Assembly (NCBI GenBank): GCA_046260215.1 | Contig: JBHEPQ010000126.1 | Location: 1 to 9,839, forward strand | Source: Chromatocurvus sp046260215 | Lineage (GTDB): Bacteria; Pseudomonadota; Gammaproteobacteria; Pseudomonadales; Halieaceae | DNA: 9,839 bases | Direction of reading: 5' to 3' | Shown here: positions 5,448 through 9,839 of the stretch, piece by piece | How positions within the stretch are numbered: the first letter of the stretch is position 1 | How the letters are laid out: the number at the start of each line of letters is the position of its first letter | The notes under the pieces: model-generated | What the model was told of the DNA's origin: nothing | What the model saw: only the letters and a program-made list of their open reading frames with translations | The model's database searches: none | Position numbers and translations under genes: made by a program

Positions 5448-6579
5448 TGTCGCCGACGAGAACATCCCCGGGCTTGACGGGCTCGCCGCCGCGGGCATCC
5501 GCCTGTCTCGCATCCCCGGCCGCGACATCGGTGCCGCCGATATACGGGATGCCGATGCCCTGTTGATCCGTTCGGTGACGCGGGTGAATGCCTCGTTGCT
5601 GGATGGTGCAACACGCTTACGCTTTCTCGGTACCGCGACCAGTGGTTTCGATCACGTTGACCGCGCGCTACTGCAGCGTCGCGGCATTGCGTTTGCGCAT
5701 GCGCCCGGTTCCAATGCCAACTCGGTGGTTGAGTATGTGCTCTCCGCCATTGCTGAGTCCGCGGATTTTCTTGAACGCCTGTTCGCCGGTGCGCGAGTCG
5801 GAATTGTCGGCTACGGTCATATCGGGCAGCGTCTCGGCCAGCGCCTGGACGCCCTGGGTATTGCATGGAACGTTTCGGATCCATGGCTGGACCTCTCAGA
5901 CGTGGCTCAGGCGGCGCCGCTGTCGCGGGTGTTGTCCGCGGATGTGGTGACCCTGCATGCAGAACTTACTGACCTGCCACCTTACCCCAGCCGGCATCTT
6001 CTGCACGCCCGCAATCTGAACCTCTTAAGTGATCAGGCGCTGCTCATCAACGCCAGCCGTGGTGCACTGGTAGACAACGTCGCGCTGCGCCATCGGCTCA
6101 ATGTTGCCGGTGCGCCGCTCGCGGTGCTGGATGTCTGGGAGGGAGAGCCGTTCATTGACACCGACCTGCTGGCGCGAGCGCGCTTTGGCAGTGCGCACAT
6201 TGCGGGCTACAGTTGGGATGGCAAATTTCTGGCAACGCGCATGCTGTTTGCTGAGATGGCAGAGGCGCTCTCGATAGCGCCGCCGCCGGTCGCTTCAGAA
6301 GCGCCGCCAGCGCTGACGTTTCATGGCGCTGGCGAGGTGGGCGCAGCGCTTGTTCGCTCGCTGCTTGCCGCCCGCTATCGTCTTGCGGATGATGACCGAC
6401 AGCTTAGAGAGGCAATGGATACTGCCGTTTCCGCGGAATCTCGTGGCGAGTCTTTCGACGAGCTACGCCGAGGTTACAGGATGCGCAGGGAACTGGCAGG
6501 CAGTGTGGTGATCAACTCTCGCTGGGGTCCGGAGCAATGCGCGCTCGCGCAAGCGCTGGGCGTGACGGTTAACTGCTGA
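5440..6579 (+). CDS. pdxB: 4-phosphoerythronate dehydrogenase (TTG start)
   Basis: PdxB oxidises 4-phospho-D-erythronate in the DXP-dependent route to pyridoxal 5'-phosphate. The 379-residue protein is a D-2-hydroxyacid dehydrogenase. The NAD-binding motif is VGIVGYGHIGQRLGQRL (GYGHIG 124-129). The catalytic residues are Arg207 (NASRGALVDN), Glu236 (LDVWEGEP) and His253 (AHIAGY), each one position off E. coli Arg208, Glu237 and His254. The C-terminal portion (about 290-379, with FDELRRGYRMRREL) matches the PdxB-specific dimerisation domain, which separates it from SerA and GhrA/B. The frame opens at GTG 5419, but TTG 5440 gives MKIVADENIP, which aligns exactly with E. coli MKILVDENMP. A GAAAG at 5428-5432 is a weak ribosome binding site. 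It ends facing the tRNA pair, 30 bases away, with no clear terminator between. Confidence 0.94.
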   Translation: MKIVADENIPGLDGLAAAGIRLSRIPGRDIGAADIRDADALLIRSVTRVNASLLDGATRLRFLGTATSGFDHVDRALLQRRGIAFAHAPGSNANSVVEYVLSAIAESADFLERLFAGARVGIVGYGHIGQRLGQRLDALGIAWNVSDPWLDLSDVAQAAPLSRVLSADVVTLHAELTDLPPYPSRHLLHARNLNLLSDQALLINASRGALVDNVALRHRLNVAGAPLAVLDVWEGEPFIDTDLLARARFGSAHIAGYSWDGKFLATRMLFAEMAEALSIAPPPVASEAPPALTFHGAGEVGAALVRSLLAARYRLADDDRQLREAMDTAVSAESRGESFDELRRGYRMRRELAGSVVINSRWGPEQCALAQALGVTVNC

Positions 6580-6609
6580 GACGAGTGGAAACAGGGCTGG
6601 ATCAGGGAA

Positions 6610-6685
6610 TGGAGCGGGAAACCGGGTTCGAACCGGCGACCTCAACCTTGGCAAGGTTGCGCTCTACCTACTGAGCTATTCCCGC
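6610..6685 (-). tRNA. tRNA-Gly (anticodon GCC)
   Basis: On the minus strand the 76-base gene starts GCGGGAATAGCTCAG and ends with the matching acceptor arm TTCCCGC, discriminator T and an encoded CCA. The anticodon stem CAACC/GGTTG encloses TTGCCAA, giving anticodon GCC. The T arm holds GGTTCGAACC. It lies 9 bases downstream of tRNA-Glu and is probably processed from the same transcript. No T-rich terminator is visible between its end and the pdxB stop. Confidence 0.97.
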
Positions 6686-6694
6686 AAAAAATAA

Positions 6695-6770
6695 TGGCGT
6701 CCCCTAGGGGGTTCGAACCCCTGTTACCGCCGTGAAAGGGCGGTGTCCTAGGCCACTAGACGAAGGGGAC
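6695..6770 (-). tRNA. tRNA-Glu (anticodon TTC)
   Basis: On the minus strand the 76-base gene begins GTCCCCTTCGTCTAG and ends AGGGGAC, discriminator G and an encoded CCA. The anticodon stem CCGCC/GGCGG encloses CTTTCAC, giving anticodon TTC. The T arm is GGGGTTCGAACCCC. This is the first gene of a two-tRNA unit, 9 bases ahead of tRNA-Gly, driven by the strong promoter at 6797-6825. Confidence 0.97.
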
Positions 6771-6796
6771 GCAAAGGTCTCTTTCGAGAGCGCCGC

Positions 6797-6825
6797 ATTG
6801 TAGGAAAGCCGTCTATGCCGGTCAA
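6797..6825 (-). promoter_or_regulatory. Strong stable-RNA promoter for tRNA-Glu/tRNA-Gly
   Basis: On the minus strand TTGACC (plus 6820-6825) is followed after exactly 17 bases by TACAAT (plus 6797-6802), five of six matches in each box. A GC-rich discriminator (GCGGCGC) follows, as is usual for stringently controlled tRNA and rRNA promoters. The start is expected near 6790. The short leader contains TCTC-GAAA-GAGA (plus 6778-6789), a small hairpin with a GNRA-type loop. The -35 box contains the stop codon TGA (6822-6824) of the upstream minus-strand gene. Confidence 0.8.
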
Positions 6826-7154
6826 GTATTATCGGCAAAACGGTGTTCAAATTCGGCGATTTCTTCATCCGGCATGAAATGCAGGCACTCGCCGCCGAAA
6901 AACCACAGCAGCTCCCGGGGAAACGTCGGTGCGAAGTCCGGATAGGTCGTGAACAGACGGGATACCAGCCGGGGTCCTTCCAGGTACATGTCACGTTCGC
7001 CGGCGGCAATGCTGGAAAATTCAAGCGCCAGCGTGCGAAGGCTGTCCTCTGACGGCAGCTCCCGCGTCCGGGTCATGAACTCCCTGGCAAAACCTGCCAG
7101 ACGACTCCGGCAGTGATTCAGGTACTCGCTGTCGCTCATTCTCGTGCTGGCCAT
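6822..7154 (-). CDS. Conserved hypothetical protein, PA2817-like
   Basis: This 110-residue, probably cytoplasmic protein has no signal peptide or membrane segment. The N-terminal two thirds look helical. The C-terminus carries a striking conserved-looking block, PRELLWFFGGECLHFMPDEEIAEF (about residues 79-102). I associate it with the PA2817 family of uncharacterised proteins in Pseudomonas and relatives, from memory and without a search. No enzymatic motif is recognised. ATG 7154 is used here. ATG 7139 (MSDSEYLNHC) is an alternative that may fit the family better, and neither has a strong ribosome binding site (AGGA lies 10 bases before 7154). It is divergent from yadG and ends inside the -35 box of the tRNA promoter, so read-through from it would enter the tRNA operon. 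Confidence 0.75.
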   Translation of the reverse strand: MASTRMSDSEYLNHCRSRLAGFAREFMTRTRELPSEDSLRTLALEFSSIAAGERDMYLEGPRLVSRLFTTYPDFAPTFPRELLWFFGGECLHFMPDEEIAEFEHRFADNT

Positions 7155-7192
7155 GAAAAGAGGGTCCTGTCGTTAGTCCGTTTTAATGCGGG

Positions 7193-7223
7193 TACAATAG
7201 CTGGCTTTTCCGGATGCAGAGGA
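7193..7223 (+). promoter_or_regulatory. Candidate yadG promoter -10 and ribosome binding site
   Basis: TACAAT at 7193-7198 is a good -10 box (five of six). The -35 region 17 bases upstream (TCGTTA, 7170-7175) is weak, which suggests either a modest promoter or an activator. Transcription would start near 7205. AGAGGA at 7218-7223, 6 bases before ATG 7230, is a strong ribosome binding site and fixes the yadG start. Confidence 0.45.
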
Positions 7224-7229
7224 TATTGC

Positions 7230-8147
7230 ATGGTCGCGGCGCTGAAAATAGAGACACTGCGCAAAGTTTACGGCAGCGGTTTCGAGGCCCTCAAGGGTAT
7301 CAGTATGGACGTGCAGCAGGGCGATTTTTTTGCGCTGCTTGGTCCCAACGGCGCGGGAAAATCAACGACCATCGGTATTATCTGCTCGCTTGTCAGCAAG
7401 AGCGCGGGCAGCGTTTCTGTTTACGGTACCGACATCGACCGAGATTTTCCGGGTGCCAAAAAGAACATCGGTATTGTGCCGCAGGAATTCAACTTCAACA
7501 TGTTTGAGAAGGTCGGCGATATCGTCGTAAACCAGGCGGGCTACTACGGCCTTCCGCGACCATTGGCGGCGGAGCGTGCCGAGAAGTACCTTCGGGAGCT
7601 GGGGCTCTGGGAAAAGCGTGACACGCCATCCCGCATGCTCTCGGGCGGGATGAAACGGCGACTCATGATCGCCCGCGCGCTGGTGCACGAGCCGCGACTG
7701 TTGATTCTGGATGAACCCACGGCGGGCGTGGATATCGAGATGCGGCGGAGCATGTGGGACTTCCTGAAGAAGATCAACGAGGCGGGAACAACAATTATTC
7801 TTACCACCCATTACCTTGAGGAAGCCGAGGCGCTGTGCCGCAATATCGCCATCATCAACAACGGTGAAATCGTCGAGCACACCTCCATCAGGGATCTGCT
7901 TCGACGCCTGCATCGCGAGGTATTTATTGTCGACAGTGCGGACGTTCTGCCGCAGACCGTCGACGTCGATGGTTTTTACGTGCGCCGGATCGACGATGGC
8001 ACACTCGAGATAGAGGTCGAAAAGGGGCAGCACATAAACGATGTCTTTGCCGGCCTGGATGCCGCCGGTATTCGCGTCACCAGCATGCGCAATCGGGCCA
8101 ATCGACTCGAGGAGATGTTCGTTAATCTGGTGGAGGCTGCGGCATGA
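7230..8147 (+). CDS. yadG: ABC exporter ATP-binding protein, YadG-like
   Basis: This is the nucleotide-binding subunit of an ABC-2 type exporter, acting at the cytoplasmic face of the inner membrane. All ATPase motifs are intact in the 305-residue protein: Walker A GPNGAGKST (38-46), Q-loop Gln85 in VPQEFNFN, signature LSGGM (137-141), Walker B LLILDEPTAGVD (157-168) and the switch His194 in LTTHYLEEAE. The C-terminal stretch of about 80 residues is an accessory region typical of ABC-2 transporters. VPQEFNFNMFEKV and the partner gene match the E. coli YadG/YadH pair, whose substrate is unknown. The upstream open frame reaches 7113, but ATG 7230 has the ribosome binding site. The stop overlaps the yadH start by four bases (ATGA), so the two are coupled. 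Confidence 0.92.
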   Translation: MVAALKIETLRKVYGSGFEALKGISMDVQQGDFFALLGPNGAGKSTTIGIICSLVSKSAGSVSVYGTDIDRDFPGAKKNIGIVPQEFNFNMFEKVGDIVVNQAGYYGLPRPLAAERAEKYLRELGLWEKRDTPSRMLSGGMKRRLMIARALVHEPRLLILDEPTAGVDIEMRRSMWDFLKKINEAGTTIILTTHYLEEAEALCRNIAIINNGEIVEHTSIRDLLRRLHREVFIVDSADVLPQTVDVDGFYVRRIDDGTLEIEVEKGQHINDVFAGLDAAGIRVTSMRNRANRLEEMFVNLVEAAA

Positions 8148-8917
8148 GTGTCGGTGAGCAGTGGATCGCCCTGATGACCCTGCTGCGCAAGGAAGTACGC
8201 CGTTTTCTGCGTATCTGGCCGCAGACTCTGCTGCCGTCGGCGATCACCATGTCCCTTTATTTCGTGATTTTCGGGTCGCTTATCGGAGCGCGTATCGGAC
8301 AGATGGGCGGCTTCGATTACATGGAGTTTGTTGTCCCCGGCCTCATCATGATGGCCATCGTGACCAATTCGTACTCCAATGTGGTCTCGTCTTTTTTCGG
8401 GGCCAAGTTCAATCACAGCATTGAGGAACTGCTGGTATCGCCGACGCCGAACTACATTATTCTGCTTGGGTTTATTCTCGGCGGAATCACGCGCGGTCTG
8501 CTGGTTGCCCTCATCGTGACCTGCGTGTCGCTTTTCTTTACGCAACTGCCGATCTATAGCATTGGCATCGTCATCGGCGTGGTGGTTTTTACCTCTACGC
8601 TTTTCGCCCTCGCAGGGTTTATCAATGCCGTGTTTGCCAACAATTTCGACGATATCAGTATTGTGCCGACCTTTGTGCTGACCCCCCTGACCTATCTCGG
8701 TGGAGTTTTCTATTCCCTCGATCTGTTGTCCGATTTCTGGGCCGGCGTGTCCAGGCTCAATCCGCTGGTCTACGTCGTCAACGCGTTCCGCTACGGCGTA
8801 CTTGGCGTAGCTGACGTCAGTGTCAGCTTCGCGTTTCTGATGATCGGCGGTTTCACGGTCGCTGCTTTTTTCTTTAGCCTGCATCTACTCAACAGCGGCA
8901 AGCGCCTGAGGCAGTAG
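8144..8917 (+). CDS. yadH: ABC-2 type transporter permease, YadH-like
   Basis: This is the membrane subunit that pairs with the preceding ATPase. The 257 residues fit the ABC2_membrane family. A cytoplasmic N-terminal helix (LMTLLRKEVRRFLRIW) is followed by about six hydrophobic spans, beginning near residues 25-45 (LLPSAITMSLYFVIFG) and ending near 225-248 (FAFLMIGGFTVAAFFFSLHLL). The conserved stretches GFDYMEFVVPGLIMM, SIEELLVSPTP and LTYLGGVFYSLDLL with NPLVYVVNAFRYG are characteristic of YadH-type permeases. The substrate is not known. YadGH relatives are often annotated as drug or polysaccharide exporters without direct proof. It overlaps yadG by four bases, and queF begins two bases after its stop, so all three are probably on one transcript. 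Confidence 0.92.
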   Translation: MSVGEQWIALMTLLRKEVRRFLRIWPQTLLPSAITMSLYFVIFGSLIGARIGQMGGFDYMEFVVPGLIMMAIVTNSYSNVVSSFFGAKFNHSIEELLVSPTPNYIILLGFILGGITRGLLVALIVTCVSLFFTQLPIYSIGIVIGVVVFTSTLFALAGFINAVFANNFDDISIVPTFVLTPLTYLGGVFYSLDLLSDFWAGVSRLNPLVYVVNAFRYGVLGVADVSVSFAFLMIGGFTVAAFFFSLHLLNSGKRLRQ

Positions 8918-8919
8918 CA

Positions 8920-9753
8920 ATGGCGAAAGTATCGGGCAAGCCCGCTGACCTTTTGCTCGGGCGCCAGGTCGAGTATTCGGATGTATACGCGCCGGAGCTG
9001 CTGCAACCCATCCCACGACGGCAGGGCAGGGAAGTACTGGGACTCCGCGATAGGGCATTGCCCTTCTCCGGCGAGGATGTCTGGCATGCTTATGAATTAT
9101 CCTGGCTGGAACCTGGCGGCAAGCCGCGTGTAGCGGCGGCACGCCTGGTGATCCCCGCGACGTCGGTCTGTCTTGTTGAGTCCAAGTCTCTCAAGCTCTA
9201 TCTCAATTCACTGAACAGCACGGTCTTTCCAGACGATGCAAGATTACGCGATACACTGGTGGCGGATATCTCCGGCGTGGTGGGCTCACCGGTGAAACTG
9301 GACATGCTGGCCTGCGACGATCCTGCGCTGTCCGGCGTTTCCACCCCGGGCGAAAGTATTGACGGTGAAGTGTTACTGGTGGCGGAGAGCGAGCCTGACG
9401 CGAGCCTGTTGCGAATGCATACCCGTCACGAAGTAACGGAAACTCTGCATTCCCACCTGCTGCGTTCTTTGTGTCCCGTGACAGCCCAGCCTGACTGGGC
9501 GACGCTGGTTGTCGACTACGCGGGTCCTGCCATTGATCGCGCCTCGCTGCTTCAGTACGTGGTTGCCTTTCGCAGACACCAGGAATTTCACGAGCAGTGC
9601 GTAGAACGCATATTCTGCGATATCAGATCTATGCTTGCGCCACAGCGCCTTTCGGTGCAGGCGCTGTATACCCGGCGCGGCGGCATTGATATCTGCCCAT
9701 GGCGCAGCAGCGAGGGCGGAAATGCCCCGCGCTACAGGCTCAATCGGCAATAG
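8920..9753 (+). CDS. queF: NADPH-dependent 7-cyano-7-deazaguanine reductase
   Basis: QueF reduces the nitrile of preQ0 to the aminomethyl group of preQ1 with NADPH. preQ1 is then inserted into tRNAs with GUN anticodons (Asp, Asn, His, Tyr) on the way to queuosine. The 277-residue protein is the long, two-module form found in E. coli (282), not the short Bacillus form. The N-terminal module carries the QueF motif ESKSLKLY (87-94). The C-terminal module carries the catalytic Cys185 in SLCPVTAQPDW, with Asp192 as the likely proton donor, then EFHEQCVERIFCDI and YTRRGGIDICPWRS, nearly as in E. coli. GAGG 8 bases before ATG 8920, within the end of yadH, serves as ribosome binding site. Together with FolE, which in some bacteria also supplies the queuosine pathway, it implies that the other que genes are elsewhere. 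Confidence 0.97.
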   Translation: MAKVSGKPADLLLGRQVEYSDVYAPELLQPIPRRQGREVLGLRDRALPFSGEDVWHAYELSWLEPGGKPRVAAARLVIPATSVCLVESKSLKLYLNSLNSTVFPDDARLRDTLVADISGVVGSPVKLDMLACDDPALSGVSTPGESIDGEVLLVAESEPDASLLRMHTRHEVTETLHSHLLRSLCPVTAQPDWATLVVDYAGPAIDRASLLQYVVAFRRHQEFHEQCVERIFCDIRSMLAPQRLSVQALYTRRGGIDICPWRSSEGGNAPRYRLNRQ

Positions 9754-9781
9754 ACGCAGGGGGCCTCGGGTGTGGTAATAT
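9751..9781 (+). promoter_or_regulatory. Candidate tRNA-Ser promoter
   Basis: TAATAT at 9776-9781 is a plausible -10 box, followed by the GC-rich discriminator GCGCGCCC common at stable-RNA promoters. The best -35 candidate is TAGACG at 9751-9756 (four of six), with a long 19-base spacer, and it overlaps the queF stop codon. Transcription would start near 9788, a few bases before the tRNA. Confidence 0.45.
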
Positions 9782-9793
9782 GCGCGCCCTTAC

Positions 9794-9839
9794 GGTGAGG
9801 TGGCCGAGTGGTCGAAGGCGCACGCCTGGAAAGCGTGTA
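9794..9839 (+). tRNA. tRNA-Ser (anticodon GGA), 5' part, cut by the window end
   Basis: The sequence starts GGTGAGGTGGCCGAGTGG, the typical class II tRNA-Ser acceptor and D-arm opening. It continues to an anticodon stem CACGC/GCGTG around CTGGAAA, giving anticodon GGA. It closely resembles E. coli tRNA-Ser(GGA). The variable arm, T arm and 3' end lie beyond base 9839. Confidence 0.93.

Noticed and set aside
6580..6609. Terminator between pdxB and tRNA-Gly
   Set aside because: No stable hairpin with a T-run could be found on either strand in these 30 bases.
7362..8033. Minus-strand open frame opposite yadG
   Set aside because: It is antisense to intact ABC ATPase motifs and has no family resemblance.
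7976..8884. 302-residue minus-strand open frame opposite yadH
   Set aside because: The translation is extremely rich in charged and polar residues (His, Asp, Arg, Lys), as expected for the complement of a hydrophobic membrane-protein gene.
8920..9839. Functional link between queF and the adjacent tRNA-Ser(GGA)
   Set aside because: Queuosine is made only in tRNAs with GUN anticodons, so this tRNA is not a substrate. The adjacency is best read as chance.
9794..9839. tRNA-Ser as the edge of an integrated element
   Set aside because: tRNA 3' ends are common attachment sites, but the 3' end is outside the window and nothing mobile is visible within it.

Overview
The window looks like an ordinary chromosomal segment of a free-living gammaproteobacterium. 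It is GC-rich, appears to be well above 50% GC, and coding density is high. Several gene types point to the Pseudomonadales/Cellvibrionales side: a DUF4892 protein, a prmB-aroC pair, EpmC, PdxB with a C-terminal dimerisation domain, and a PA2817-like protein. A marine group such as Halieaceae is possible, but the sequence alone does not prove it. I saw no transposase, phage gene, CRISPR array or toxin-antitoxin pair.

Layout, left to right. (1) 1-447 holds the C-terminal part of a DUF4892 protein. It converges on folE (496-1044, minus), and an 11-bp perfect inverted repeat fills the gap between the two stop codons. (2) folE diverges from prmB (1090-2037) across only 45 bases. prmB is followed by aroC and a small two-helix membrane protein that overlaps aroC by one base. 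(3) After a 182-base gap with no convincing gene but a plausible promoter comes a tightly packed run. It holds an exported methyltransferase-like protein, a YheU-family (UPF0270) protein, tusA, epmC and pdxB. A 14-bp tandem duplication sits exactly on the epmC stop / pdxB start junction. (4) A minus-strand tRNA-Glu(TTC)/tRNA-Gly(GCC) pair converges on pdxB. Its near-consensus promoter has a -35 box that overlaps the stop codon of the upstream minus-strand gene, a PA2817-like conserved protein of unknown function. (5) Divergent from that gene are yadG-yadH (an ABC exporter) and then queF. (6) The window ends inside a tRNA-Ser(GGA) gene.

Functional theme. Much of the window serves translation: PrmB methylates ribosomal protein uL3, TusA relays sulfur for tRNA 2-thiolation, EpmC hydroxylates EF-P, QueF makes the queuosine precursor preQ0-to-preQ1 step, and three tRNAs are encoded. 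The rest is cofactor and aromatic biosynthesis (FolE, AroC, PdxB) plus an exporter. I do not see a new multi-gene system. The items worth a second look are small: the junction duplication, the convergent palindrome, a possibly leaderless prmB, the exported methyltransferase-fold protein, and three conserved but functionally obscure small proteins.
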